Below are positions 10,221-18,638 of a stretch of DNA of 64,000 nt, piece after piece. The notes below the pieces were generated by a model, which ran no database searches, was not told the DNA's origin, and saw nothing but the letters and a program-made list of their open reading frames with translations. The stretch is from Hyphomonadaceae bacterium TMED5 (GTDB lineage: Bacteria; Pseudomonadota; Alphaproteobacteria; Caulobacterales; Hyphomonadaceae). Within the stretch, counting starts at the first letter, position 1, and every line of letters starts with the position of its first letter. The DNA lies in contig NHBK01000009.1 of the NCBI GenBank assembly GCA_002173095.1, positions 434,001-498,000 of the forward strand. The letters run 5' to 3'. Position numbers and translations under genes: made by a program.

Positions 10221-11201
10221 ATGAAAGCATTTGTATGCGAAACGCTCAGTGACGACCTTTCAGGCGCAAGTCTGACAGAGATTGATCTTCCTGCATTGGC
10301 ACCCGGCGAAGTTGGCGTTCGCGTTCGCGCCGCCAGTCTCAACTATCCTGACATTCTCATGTGCCAGGGGCGGTATCAGTTCAAACCTGATCTGCCCTTT
10401 ACGGTTGGTATGGAGTTTGCCGGAGACGTTGTCGCTCTGGGCGATGGTGTGGATTCTCTCAAAATGGGTGACCGTGTCTGCGGCGGAATGAAAACCGGCG
10501 CATTCGCAGAATATGCAAGCGTGCCCGCATCTGCGCTGCGCCCTGTACCGGATGGGTTTGATTACGCCGAGGCGGCGGCTTTCGGTGCGGCTTATCTGAC
10601 GGCCTATGTGTCGCTTGTGCGGCGTGGCCGGCTGGAGGCGGGCGAAACACTTCTGGTGCACGGCGCCAGTGGCGGGGTAGGGCTTGCCAGTGTGCAAATG
10701 GGCAAGCTGTTGGGGGCAAGGGTGATTGCCACAACGGGCGTTGCCGAGAAGGCTGATGCCATTCGTGAAGCCGGCGCAGACCATGTCATCGTCATGGATT
10801 ACGGTTTTCGAGAAGAGGTGAAAGACCTCACAGACGGGCGCGGCGCGGACGTGATCTTCGACCCGATTGGCGGCGATGTGTTCGATGAATCGACACGCTG
10901 CATTGCCTTTGATGGCAGGCTTCTTGTGGTCGGCTTCATGTCCGGACGGATCGCTGATGTGAAGGCCAATATTCCACTGATCAAAGGGTTTTCAGTCGTT
11001 GGCGTGAGGGCCGGGGAATATGGTCGCCGCTTCCCTGAGAAAGGGCGCGAGAACATGCAGGCCATCTGGAAATGGGCCAATGCAGGGAAGCTGACGCCGC
11101 AAATTCATGCGCGTATTCCGCTTGCCGATATAACAAAGGCGCTCGACATGATGATATCGCGCGCCTTTGTTGGGAAAATCGTGATTGAGATGCCGGATTA
11201 A
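10221..11201 (+). CDS. zinc-independent NADPH:quinone oxidoreductase (MDR superfamily)
   Basis: Likely NADPH-dependent quinone or alkenal reductase. 326 residues with the GroES-like N-terminal domain (LNYPDILMCQGRYQ, VGMEFAGDVV) and a Rossmann nucleotide-binding domain opening with VHGASGGVGLASVQ near residue 148. The catalytic zinc cysteines of alcohol dehydrogenases are absent, which places it with the QOR/CurA branch. It stands alone after phoB, 56 bp downstream, and its stop overlaps the stop of the convergent receiver gene by four bases. Confidence 0.88.
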   Translation: MKAFVCETLSDDLSGASLTEIDLPALAPGEVGVRVRAASLNYPDILMCQGRYQFKPDLPFTVGMEFAGDVVALGDGVDSLKMGDRVCGGMKTGAFAEYASVPASALRPVPDGFDYAEAAAFGAAYLTAYVSLVRRGRLEAGETLLVHGASGGVGLASVQMGKLLGARVIATTGVAEKADAIREAGADHVIVMDYGFREEVKDLTDGRGADVIFDPIGGDVFDESTRCIAFDGRLLVVGFMSGRIADVKANIPLIKGFSVVGVRAGEYGRRFPEKGRENMQAIWKWANAGKLTPQIHARIPLADITKALDMMISRAFVGKIVIEMPD

Positions 11202-12226
11202 CGGGTGCCGGATCGCCGTTTGGGAGATGGGTCATCAAGGTCAACGTCCAGCCCGAGCTGTTCATTGATCTGGTTGAGCTCTTCCTCGCTATCCGGGCCT
11301 GCGCCGTCTTTGCGTTTTTGATAATGCGCCAGCTTTTTCTTTACAGCGAAGGTCATCAGGCTCGCAACTGATTTACGCGCCGAGCTATAGCTATCCGGCA
11401 GCACCGAGAGTTGGGTCAGTGCGTTTACGCCGGTTTCCAGTACGTGCGGCTCGATCTGGTGAGTGGAGCCTACGCCATCCAGATAAGCTTTGACGGCGGC
11501 TGCTGTCTGAAACAGAGGTTTGTCGTTCTTCTGTGTGGCCAGTTGCATGGTGCGTTGCGCGATCTCGCGAACATGCGCGACAAGACCCACACGTTCATCA
11601 GAAAGCTTGCTGCACGCGCCGCGCAATTCGGAAACCGCATCTGCCAGTTCATTCGCGCCGGTCACCTGCGGAATATCGCGATCTGCTTCCGGATCGAAAT
11701 CATCAAGGCGGCGACGGACACCATTGGAGGGGTCATCGAGAATGCGTCGGCGGCAAGGGCCAACATATCCCGGAGCAGCCACGAATGGCTGTGGGTTTTC
11801 GATAACTTTCTTCAGCTTTACACGCAATTGTGCAGAGGAAACGGGTCTTGCAACGAATTCATCTGCGCCAGCGTTTCTGACCTTCTGAATGTTCGACATG
11901 GTTGCCGCTGCGGACAGAAAGATGATCGGGCATTCGCAGATCAGCGCGTTTGGAAAACGACGTATCTCTTCCAGAATTGAAAGATCGATTTGCGTATCTG
12001 TTGCGTGGGCAACCAGAATCACATCGGCTTCGAATCCGTTCGGCGGTGTTTCGACGAAATGCTCCGGGCTTTGAACAAACACATGGCTGTTCGGAATGCC
12101 TATACCGCGCAGGACTTCCATGAGGACTGAGCGGGAATATCCGCTGTCTTCAAGAAGGAGTACGCGTGCTTCCTCCGGATCGAAGGGTTTGCCCTTCCTG
12201 GGCTGTGGCTCAACTTTCCCGGTCAT
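11198..12226 (-). CDS. degenerate receiver-domain protein with C-terminal helical region
   Basis: 342 residues. Residues 18-140 have the receiver fold pattern (RVLLLEDSGYSR acidic cluster, ADVILVAHA strand 3, IIFLSAA strand 4, DEFVARPVS strand 5), but the phosphoacceptor Asp is replaced within VAHA and the conserved Lys by Arg (ARP). It cannot be phosphorylated in the normal way. A YVGPCRRR signature follows near residue 155, then a long helical region without a recognised domain and a charged tail. Its start overlaps the stop of the paralogous gene upstream by four bases (ATGA), so the two are one operon. Function unknown; perhaps a stand-alone protein-interaction regulator. Confidence 0.85.
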   Translation of the reverse strand: MTGKVEPQPRKGKPFDPEEARVLLLEDSGYSRSVLMEVLRGIGIPNSHVFVQSPEHFVETPPNGFEADVILVAHATDTQIDLSILEEIRRFPNALICECPIIFLSAAATMSNIQKVRNAGADEFVARPVSSAQLRVKLKKVIENPQPFVAAPGYVGPCRRRILDDPSNGVRRRLDDFDPEADRDIPQVTGANELADAVSELRGACSKLSDERVGLVAHVREIAQRTMQLATQKNDKPLFQTAAAVKAYLDGVGSTHQIEPHVLETGVNALTQLSVLPDSYSSARKSVASLMTFAVKKKLAHYQKRKDGAGPDSEEELNQINEQLGLDVDLDDPSPKRRSGTR

Positions 12227-13116
12227 GCCGCTTCACGGAGTTTCCGCTGAACGATTTTCTGAAGGCCTTGTGCAATTTCAAAGCGTTCAGAGGCTGCTGT
12301 GCCCGTATGGCTGAGTAGCATGCGAATGGCGTTCATATGCGCCGTGATAACCTGAGACTGAAGTGCGCCGCTTGCGCCAACGCCTTCAATGTATCGAGCG
12401 ATACAGAGCGTCGCCATTTCAAGCGCATCGTCTTCTATTTTCTTTGCGATATCATTCGCTTCATGCGCGGTGTTGTAGAGCGTGCGGACGGCGCCGCGAT
12501 CACGTGGATCGATCGATTTAGCCAGCGCAGACAGACGGTCTGCGCACTGGATCAGCATGTTCTCATTGAATGCGCGGTCGACGAGCTGATCTGTGGCATC
12601 CAGCGGGTCTGACAAACGTTTCAGTGAGCCTTTATAGTCCAGATTGCGCTTACGACGGCGGCAGGGGCCGACATAATTCTTTCCCTCGATAAATGGGCGC
12701 GGGCGCATCAGAACTTCATCAAGGCGTTCTTTGATTGTTGCGTGCGAAATTGGTTTAGCGGCGAACTCATCAACGCCAGCCATACGCGCTTGTTTCACGG
12801 TTTCCAGGCGCGGGTCGCCCGTAACCATGATCACTGGAATACCGCGATCAGGTACGATGTCCTCGCGACGCATACGGAAGACCAGCTCTGTTCCTTGCAG
12901 GTCTGGAAGAAGGTTTTCCAGAATCAGAACGCGCGGCTGCCACACATTGATAGCTTCAAGAACTTCGGTTGCGTTTGCAGCAGAATAGACGCGCGTGAAC
13001 CCGAGGTTACGCAGAACTTCATTGATCATGGCGCGCGCATAGTGGTTTGACTCGCCGAGTACGATCGGAATGTGCGCCGGATTGTACCGATTTCCTTTGG
13101 CCTTTGGTGTGCTCAT
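12223..13116 (-). CDS. pseudo-receiver protein, paralogue of its neighbour
   Basis: 297 residues, same layout as the next gene: receiver-like domain (residues 14-135), YVGPCRRRKR signature near 148, helical C-terminal region. The normal phosphoacceptor position reads LILENLLPD, with Glu where Asp is expected, which may mimic the phosphorylated state; Thr (VMVTGD) and Lys (FAAKPI) are kept. It is the first gene of the two-gene operon; its upstream region (13117-13307) is shared with the divergent RHH/P-II gene. No output domain with known DNA-binding or enzymatic motifs is visible. Confidence 0.85.
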   Translation of the reverse strand: MSTPKAKGNRYNPAHIPIVLGESNHYARAMINEVLRNLGFTRVYSAANATEVLEAINVWQPRVLILENLLPDLQGTELVFRMRREDIVPDRGIPVIMVTGDPRLETVKQARMAGVDEFAAKPISHATIKERLDEVLMRPRPFIEGKNYVGPCRRRKRNLDYKGSLKRLSDPLDATDQLVDRAFNENMLIQCADRLSALAKSIDPRDRGAVRTLYNTAHEANDIAKKIEDDALEMATLCIARYIEGVGASGALQSQVITAHMNAIRMLLSHTGTAASERFEIAQGLQKIVQRKLREAA

Positions 13117-13266
13117 GACAGTCTACTCATAATTCTCACTGAGTATGGTTGTCTCAGAACATTCTGAAGATACCTGAACGAAGGCCTGTGAAATTTTAAG
13201 GAAATGCCAAAAGCGGCGAATAGACGCTGGCAACAGGGTTGCAAGTGCGAGCAAACATGTGTAACT

Positions 13267-13288
13267 TCAACAACATACTGATTGTTGA
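13267..13288. promoter_or_regulatory. inverted repeat upstream of the RHH/P-II gene, operator-like
   Basis: TCAACAA and TTGTTGA are perfect 7-bp arms around an 8-base spacer, ending 19 bp before the GTG start of the RHH/P-II fusion. Ribbon-helix-helix proteins commonly bind short inverted repeats at their own promoters, so autoregulation is a fair inference. Confidence 0.5.
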
Positions 13289-13307
13289 TTAAGTTAGAGA
13301 TTGCGCT

Positions 13308-13814
13308 GTGTCTGAAGCAGAAAAACTCGACCAGAGAATTCAGCTGGTTGCCTCCAAGGAATTTGGTCAGAAAGTCGATGCTTGGCGCCGCGAGCAGGAT
13401 GATTTGCCTTCTCGCTCCGAAGCTATCCGACGACTTGTTTACCTTGGTCTAGTCCATGATGAGGAACATCCAATGCGACTGATTACGGCGATTATCCGCC
13501 CGTTTAAATATGAATCTGTCCGTGAGGCGCTGTCTGATCTCGGCGTTACCGGCATTACTGCAACTCAGGTGACGGGCTTTGGGCGTCAGCGCGGCCAGAC
13601 CGAAATGTATCGCGGCGCAGAGTATGAAGTGAAAGAAATTCCGAAGGTTAAGGTCGAAGTGGCTGTGCCGTCTTCTCTTCTGGAAAGCGCGCTTCAGGTT
13701 ATTTCTCAGGCCGCAGAAACCGGTAAAATCGGCGATGGCAAAATCTTTGTGACCTCTCTGTCCGGTGCTGTACGTATCCGTACTGGCGAGCGCGACGAGA
13801 AGGCGCTGATCTGA
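13308..13814 (+). CDS. ribbon-helix-helix domain fused to a P-II nitrogen regulatory protein
   Basis: 168 residues in one open frame. Residues 8-50 look like a CopG/Arc-type ribbon-helix-helix DNA-binding domain (strand RIQLVAS, helices around FGQKVDAW and SRSEAIRRLVYLGL). Residues 56-168 are a full-length P-II (GlnB/GlnK) protein: start MRLITAIIRPFK, T-loop EMYRGAEYEV with the uridylylation Tyr at P-II position 51 (fusion residue 106), Gln39, Lys90, Arg101 and Arg103 all present. ATG 13473, the natural P-II start, has its own GAGGA seven bases upstream, so a free P-II may also be made. The GTG start has only a weak ribosome site. No amtB or glnA lies nearby. A separate RHH gene that lost its stop codon is the main alternative origin. 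Confidence 0.85.
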   Translation: MSEAEKLDQRIQLVASKEFGQKVDAWRREQDDLPSRSEAIRRLVYLGLVHDEEHPMRLITAIIRPFKYESVREALSDLGVTGITATQVTGFGRQRGQTEMYRGAEYEVKEIPKVKVEVAVPSSLLESALQVISQAAETGKIGDGKIFVTSLSGAVRIRTGERDEKALI

Positions 13815-14216
13815 TCAGCGCCGGAACGGAAAACTGACAAGGCGCCAGATTGCCCAGAGCGGGACAACAATCAGGGCGCCGATCAGGGCTGGCATCCATA
13901 TCTGCCGTAACAGCCATAATGCTGCGCTGAAAATATTCTGCCAGATTTGGTTCAGAACACTGAAAATAGTGATCTGCCCGGCTTCATTCGAAAAGCCACC
14001 CATCCGCACAATCAGGCCTACGACGATGCAGAGCACGATAATGTGCACGATCTGCATAGGCTTCACTGCAAACATGCGCGCGAGCATGGGCGGCTTGCGT
14101 GGCGGAGCATCGGTCGCAATCGGGGCTGTATTCTGAAGGGTTTCAGAGTGTGATCCCGGGGCTGGAGACGCCGTCGTGGCGCCGGGCGAATGATGCGTTT
14201 CGGTATCTCCGATCAT
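13815..14216 (-). CDS. small membrane protein, DUF6460-like
   Basis: 133 residues. The first 48 are hydrophilic and rich in Pro/Ala/Thr; residues 50-133 hold two hydrophobic segments (IVHIIVLCIVVGLIV near 55 and ALIGALIVVPLWAIW near 112) joined by a helical stretch. The pattern resembles the DUF6460 membrane domain common in Alphaproteobacteria; that match is from memory and only moderately certain. It is convergent with the P-II fusion (stops adjacent) and divergent from the MarR gene, sharing its palindromic operator region. Confidence 0.7.
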   Translation of the reverse strand: MIGDTETHHSPGATTASPAPGSHSETLQNTAPIATDAPPRKPPMLARMFAVKPMQIVHIIVLCIVVGLIVRMGGFSNEAGQITIFSVLNQIWQNIFSAALWLLRQIWMPALIGALIVVPLWAIWRLVSFPFRR

Positions 14217-14283
14217 GAATACTCCTCTTCGCAGTCAAATCTGCCATCTAACTCTGTCAGAAATATGCTCATTTGGCTGCGTT

Positions 14284-14320
14284 AAAACCATTTAGTTGAC
14301 AATATCAACTAAATGGTTTT
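14284..14320. promoter_or_regulatory. 37-bp perfect palindrome at the MarR start, probable operator
   Basis: Arms AAAACCATTTAGTTGA and its exact complement (16 bp each) flank CAATA. The right arm contains the ATG at 14313 of the MarR gene. The site lies between the divergent MarR and DUF6460-like genes, the classical position for MarR autoregulation. The arms are longer than most MarR sites. Confidence 0.7.
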
Positions 14321-14792
14321 GCGTGCACTCATGACGACTGCGGACACACATTCAGAACTCGACGCCCAGATCGAAGCGATCAGGCGGTTTAACCGCTTCT
14401 ATACGCGTGAGTTGGGGCTGTTGCGGAAAACCTTTCTTGAGACGTCCTGGACGCTCGGGGAAATGCGGGTTTTGTACGAAATTCGTGTGGCCCCCGGCAT
14501 ATCGGCGCGGGATATTTGCGAGAAGCTACATCTCGACCCGGCCTATCTGTCGCGACTGGTCGCACGGTTTGAGCTGAAGGATATGGTGCGCCGCCAGCAA
14601 TCAGAAAGCGATGCCCGACAGCTGGAGCTTTACCTCACACCGGCTGGCGAACAGCAGGTCGCAATCACCGATGAGCGCCAGCGTCAGTCGACAGCGCGAT
14701 TGCTGAAACGATTATCCGCCGAAGACCGGGCGAAGCTTACTCAGTCAATGACGCAGGTGATGCAGCTTTTATCCGCGCAGGAGGAGACGTGA
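14313..14792 (+). CDS. MarR family transcriptional regulator
   Basis: Winged-helix repressor, 159 residues. The MarR core spans about residues 40-150, with the recognition helix around LDPAYLSRLVARFE and the wing near RRQQSESDARQLELYLT. ATG 14313 lies inside the palindrome arm and ATG 14331 just after it; neither has a clear ribosome site, so the start is uncertain by six codons and a leaderless transcript is possible. Its stop overlaps the start of a GNAT gene (TGATG). MarR and GNAT often occur as one fused protein in other bacteria; here they are two coupled genes. Confidence 0.9.
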   Translation: MVLRALMTTADTHSELDAQIEAIRRFNRFYTRELGLLRKTFLETSWTLGEMRVLYEIRVAPGISARDICEKLHLDPAYLSRLVARFELKDMVRRQQSESDARQLELYLTPAGEQQVAITDERQRQSTARLLKRLSAEDRAKLTQSMTQVMQLLSAQEET

Positions 14793-15493
14793 TGAAGATC
14801 AACGCACTTGACCGCCCGGTCTGGAGCGCGCTGAGCGATCACCATAAGCATTTGGGCCAGAGCTACGGCCGGGCCAGACGATACCTCTATGACATCGAGC
14901 CGTTTGTGGTGTCTGAAGACCGCTCTCCAGATGCCATTGCGGATATGGTCCATTTGATTGAGCCGGGTGAAGAAGCATCGCTGGTCGAACCTGAACCGTT
15001 TCTGCCTCCGGAGGGCGTTACCGGTCAGACCCGCTCGATAACCCAGCTGGTTTGCGCTGGCATTCGGCCAAAACAAAGAGATATCCCTTTCAGGGAGCTG
15101 GGCGCATCAGATGCAGCACAGATGTATGATCTGGCGCATCTCACAAAACCCGGTCCGTTTCGCCGTCAGACCCACACGATTGGGCGGTTTATGGGGGTGT
15201 TTGATGGGGATCGACTTGTCGCCATGGGCGGAGAGCGCATGACATTTGGCGATTATACGGAAATTTCCGGTGTCTGTACGCATCCGGACTATCGTGGCCG
15301 GGGATATGGCGCTGCCCTGATTTCTGTTCTTGGCCAAAGGCTGGAAAAGGAAGGTCAGACACCTTTCCTGCATTCCAATTCGGACAATGAAATCGCGATG
15401 GGATTATATCAGTCGCTTGGGTTCCGCCCGCGTCGAGAGCTCTGGCATTGTATGTGGACCCGACCGGCGGCAGATAAACAAAGGGCTGCGTAA
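14792..15493 (+). CDS. GNAT family N-acetyltransferase
   Basis: About 233 residues. The acetyl-CoA-binding motif A is clear in the C-terminal half (VCTHPDYRGRGYGAALISVL, near residue 165), followed by HSNSDNEIAMGLYQSLGF, as in the FR47-like group. Substrate is not predictable. ATG 14792 is preferred over GTG 14789 because GAGGAG at 14781 is well placed and the codon overlaps the MarR stop. A strong terminator hairpin begins within the last codons. Confidence 0.88.
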   Translation: MKINALDRPVWSALSDHHKHLGQSYGRARRYLYDIEPFVVSEDRSPDAIADMVHLIEPGEEASLVEPEPFLPPEGVTGQTRSITQLVCAGIRPKQRDIPFRELGASDAAQMYDLAHLTKPGPFRRQTHTIGRFMGVFDGDRLVAMGGERMTFGDYTEISGVCTHPDYRGRGYGAALISVLGQRLEKEGQTPFLHSNSDNEIAMGLYQSLGFRPRRELWHCMWTRPAADKQRAA

Positions 15494-15507
15494 TACGCAG
15501 CCCTTTG
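15479..15507. terminator. terminator shared by convergent GNAT and MscS genes
   Basis: CAAAGGGCTGCG and CGCAGCCCTTTG form a perfect 12-bp stem around TAATA, which contains the GNAT stop codon. T-rich arms on both sides make it usable in either direction. Confidence 0.8.
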
Positions 15508-15533
15508 AGTGTCCCTGATGCTTGTTTTGTGCC

Positions 15534-16361
15534 TTAAGCCGCTTCGTCTTTTTTGACGATTGTTGTGTGCGGGTAAGGGATGGAAATGCCCTGCGCATCA
15601 AACGCTTTCTTGCCCTGTTCGATCATGTCGAATTTCAGGGGCCAGAAATCGCTGGCGTTACACCAGAGACGGCAGGTGATATCGACTGAGCTGTCGCCAA
15701 GGTTCGTCACGCGAACAAACGGCTCAGGATCTTTATGAATGCGCTCATCAGAGGCGATGAGGCCTTTCAGAATGTCGATGGCTTTATCCATATTGTCGTC
15801 ATAGTCGATGCCGAAAACTATATCGCAACGGCGGATGTTATAGCCAGAATAATTGGTGATGACGCCATCAATCGCCTGACCATTCGGGATCATGATTTTC
15901 ACATTATCTACGGTCGCGATGACCGTCTGGAACAGATTGATGTCCTTCACCGTGCCAGCCACGCCTGCGACGTCAATATAATCGCCAAGCTTGTATGGGC
16001 GGAACAGCATGATCATCACGCCAGACGCGATATTGCCGAGCGCGCCCTGCATGGACAGACCAATGGCAAGGGTGAGTGCGCCGAGAATGGCCGCGAAGCT
16101 TGCGATCTGAACGCCGAACACGCTGAGAACGGTAATCAGAACTGCGGCGGTGAGGCCCCAGCGTACGAGTGAGGCAAAGAAGCTGCCAATCGTATTGTCG
16201 ATTTTCTCGTTTTTATTGACCTGTGTGCGAACAATGCCAGCAACCCAACCGGCTATGCGCAGGCCAATAAGAAGAAGAGCAATCGCGCCAACGACTTTAA
16301 GTGCGCCGCTGACCACCCATGGGCTGTAAGTCTCCCACAGGAATTGAGGATCAAGATTCAT
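15534..16361 (-). CDS. small-conductance mechanosensitive channel, MscS family
   Basis: Inner-membrane channel that releases solutes on hypo-osmotic shock. 275 residues with three hydrophobic segments (about 15-40, 65-85, 88-110). The pore helix matches MscS (AIGLSMQGALGNIASGVMIMLFRPYKLGDYI), and the cytoplasmic beta domain follows (VMIPNGQ-like IMIPNGQAIDGVITNYS). Length is close to E. coli MscS (286). Monocistronic; a terminator separates it from the convergent GNAT gene. Confidence 0.94.
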   Translation of the reverse strand: MNLDPQFLWETYSPWVVSGALKVVGAIALLLIGLRIAGWVAGIVRTQVNKNEKIDNTIGSFFASLVRWGLTAAVLITVLSVFGVQIASFAAILGALTLAIGLSMQGALGNIASGVMIMLFRPYKLGDYIDVAGVAGTVKDINLFQTVIATVDNVKIMIPNGQAIDGVITNYSGYNIRRCDIVFGIDYDDNMDKAIDILKGLIASDERIHKDPEPFVRVTNLGDSSVDITCRLWCNASDFWPLKFDMIEQGKKAFDAQGISIPYPHTTIVKKDEAA

Positions 16362-16518
16362 AGAGGTCTCCCTTCCGTCTGCATTTCAGTGTTAACGCCA
16401 ATTTGTGACATTTGGCAAAGGCGAAGCTTTTATCTTTGCGTAAGAATTGAAGGGTTTGTGATGTGCCCTATTAATCTTGCCCGGTTATACTGCATGCCTG
16501 ATCGCCGGAGAGTTATGT

Positions 16519-17010
16519 ATGCGGTTGCTTGTGCTTGGCTTTGTGTGCCTCTTTCTGGGGGCAAGTGCATCCATCGGTTTTGCTGATGATGCAGGCCCGC
16601 AATCGCGTGCCGAGGGCATATATGCGCTACCCGCAACGCCGTTGAATAACGCGCCGGATTTTGAAACGCTTTCAGGCAATATCACTCTGTTGGTTCTGTT
16701 TCAGCCAAACTGCCCGTGGTGTGAACTTCAGTTCCGCACGCTGGAAGATTTCAAACAGAATCGCGCCTCCTGGCTTCAGGTCGCCGCTGTCTCGCGTTCG
16801 GGCAGTTTGTCTGCGCTTCTGCGTGAGCTGGATGATTATGATATCGAGTTTCCTGCCTATCAGAGCAGTGAAGAGCTTTTGCGCGGCCTCGTCTTCACGC
16901 CGGGAACGCCATGTCTTTATCTGATCGGTCCGGAAGGTGGGCTGGGGCAAACGGCGTGTGGTCGCCTCTCATCAGATGAACTGACCCGTTTCCTGATGGG
17001 GACCTATTAA
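16519..17010 (+). CDS. exported thioredoxin-like protein
   Basis: About 163 residues starting MRLLVLGFVCLFLG, a signal peptide with likely cleavage after SIGFA. A thioredoxin-fold CxxC motif is present (LFQPNCPWCELQF, near residue 68), and GTPCLYLIG may be a degenerate cis-Pro region. ATG 16519 has GGAGAG seven bases upstream, better than the start 42 bp earlier. Probably a periplasmic thiol-disulfide protein; partner unknown. Its stop overlaps the stop of the convergent DNA ligase gene. Confidence 0.75.
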   Translation: MRLLVLGFVCLFLGASASIGFADDAGPQSRAEGIYALPATPLNNAPDFETLSGNITLLVLFQPNCPWCELQFRTLEDFKQNRASWLQVAAVSRSGSLSALLRELDDYDIEFPAYQSSEELLRGLVFTPGTPCLYLIGPEGGLGQTACGRLSSDELTRFLMGTY

Positions 17011-18635
17011 GCGCTTTCGCTCAGAAAGACTTTCAGTCCATCTAAGGTTTCGGCCTCTGCGGCAGGTTTATCCCAGCGTATGCGATTAAAGCGCGGAAAG
17101 CGCATGGCGACACCGGATTTGTGTCGCGGTGAGGCCTGTAAGCCCTCAAAGGCGACTTCCACCACAAGGCCTTCCTCGCGTGTCGCTTTCACCATGCTGA
17201 CAGGGCCAAACCGGTCAATTGTGTTGGCGCGCACGAATTTATCAAGCTCTGCCAATTTTTCGTCAGTGAAGCCGAAATAGGCTTTGCCAACGGGGGTGAT
17301 TTCAAACCCGTCATCTACTTCTTTCCAGACCCCGAAAGTGAAGTCGGAAAACTTGCCAGATCGTCTGCCATGGCCGCGTTGGGCATACATGATGACGGCA
17401 TCGATCAGGAACGGGTCGCGTTTCCATTTGAACCAGGGGCCTTTCGGGCGGCCAGCCTCATAGACGGACTCCCAGCGTTTCAGCATGACGCCTTCGATTT
17501 CCGGCTCGGGCGGCGCATTGCGCAAGGCTTCCAGCGCCTGCGCGCTTTCTATCGGAATAAGCGGCGAGACATCGAAGCGGTGAGTGTCACTGGCGGCAAA
17601 CAGCGTCTCAAGTTTCAGGCGACGCTCTTTGAAACTGAGCGCGCGCAGATCCGTTTCACCAGACTGCAGAATGTCATAGGCCCGGATGAAGGCCGGGCTG
17701 TCGGTTAGCAGTTTCTTTGAGACGGTTTTGCGGTTCAGGCGTTTTTGCAAATCATTGAATGGCGCAACGCCGCCATCTTTTCGGCGAACCAGCAATTCAC
17801 CATCCAGAACCGCATCAAAATCCATCGCCTCCACCACATCCGGAAATGTGTGGGAGATATCGTCTCCGGTACGGGTATAGAGTCTGCGCTCGCCATTTTC
17901 GCTGACGGCCTGAACGCGGATGCCATCCCATTTCCATTCAGCGGCAAACGCCTCTGCCGTGATCATCTCCGGGTCTACGGCATCCGGATTGTCCCGGTCC
18001 TTCTTTGCGATAAGGGGGTGGGCGAGCATGACCGGGCGAAAGGCGCCGCTCATATCTGGTGCGGGTTTGTCTGCGTTTCCCTCGAGCCATGCAAAAAGGT
18101 CCAGATAGGGCGGTTCCAGCCCATGCCATATCTCTTCAATCCCGGTCACATCGACTGAGCCGAATTTGGCCAGCGCCTGTTTGGCCAGTCTTGCGGACAC
18201 GCCAATGCGCAGGCCGCCTGTGGCAAGCTTTAAGAATGCCCATCGTGCTGTAGGTGTCAACCTGTCCATCCAGTGACTGACGAGCGTTGGGATTTTGTCT
18301 TTCGGGGTATCGAGCAGAGTGTCGATAATCTCATTCAGGGGCGGAGAATAATTGGCGCCATGTGTGCCGGGCCAGACAAGGCTCACCGTTTCGGCAAGGT
18401 CGCCAACATAGTCATAAGACAGGGCAAACAGTTCTGCATCCATGCGCTCTTCAATAAGGGCGCGGATCATGGAGGGGCGGACAGATTTCAATTCCAGCTC
18501 GCCTGTGATGGCGGCAAGCGCCCAGCCGCGAGCGGGGTCTGGCGTGCGGGCGAAATAGTCACAAAGCAGCGTGATCTTTGCATTGCGTCCGGGCGTTAGA
18601 ATGAGGCTGTCGAGAAGCTGTGAGAAGGCCTGCAT
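17007..18635 (-). CDS. ATP-dependent DNA ligase of the Lhr-Lig-Exo-PdeM repair set
   Basis: 542 residues: N-terminal helical domain (1-200), nucleotidyltransferase domain with the KxDG motif EWKWDGIR (catalytic Lys about 235), downstream motifs DAVLDGELLV, GVMLKR and WFKWKR, and an OB-fold near 420-530. This is the bacterial ligase type known to sit with an MBL exonuclease, an Lhr-like helicase and a PdeM phosphoesterase. Here the exonuclease gene is 3 bp upstream, so lig and exo are one operon; the other two partners lie at 46.6 and 52.4 kb. Confidence 0.92.
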   Translation of the reverse strand: MQAFSQLLDSLILTPGRNAKITLLCDYFARTPDPARGWALAAITGELELKSVRPSMIRALIEERMDAELFALSYDYVGDLAETVSLVWPGTHGANYSPPLNEIIDTLLDTPKDKIPTLVSHWMDRLTPTARWAFLKLATGGLRIGVSARLAKQALAKFGSVDVTGIEEIWHGLEPPYLDLFAWLEGNADKPAPDMSGAFRPVMLAHPLIAKKDRDNPDAVDPEMITAEAFAAEWKWDGIRVQAVSENGERRLYTRTGDDISHTFPDVVEAMDFDAVLDGELLVRRKDGGVAPFNDLQKRLNRKTVSKKLLTDSPAFIRAYDILQSGETDLRALSFKERRLKLETLFAASDTHRFDVSPLIPIESAQALEALRNAPPEPEIEGVMLKRWESVYEAGRPKGPWFKWKRDPFLIDAVIMYAQRGHGRRSGKFSDFTFGVWKEVDDGFEITPVGKAYFGFTDEKLAELDKFVRANTIDRFGPVSMVKATREEGLVVEVAFEGLQASPRHKSGVAMRFPRFNRIRWDKPAAEAETLDGLKVFLSESA

Positions 18636-18638
18636 GGG

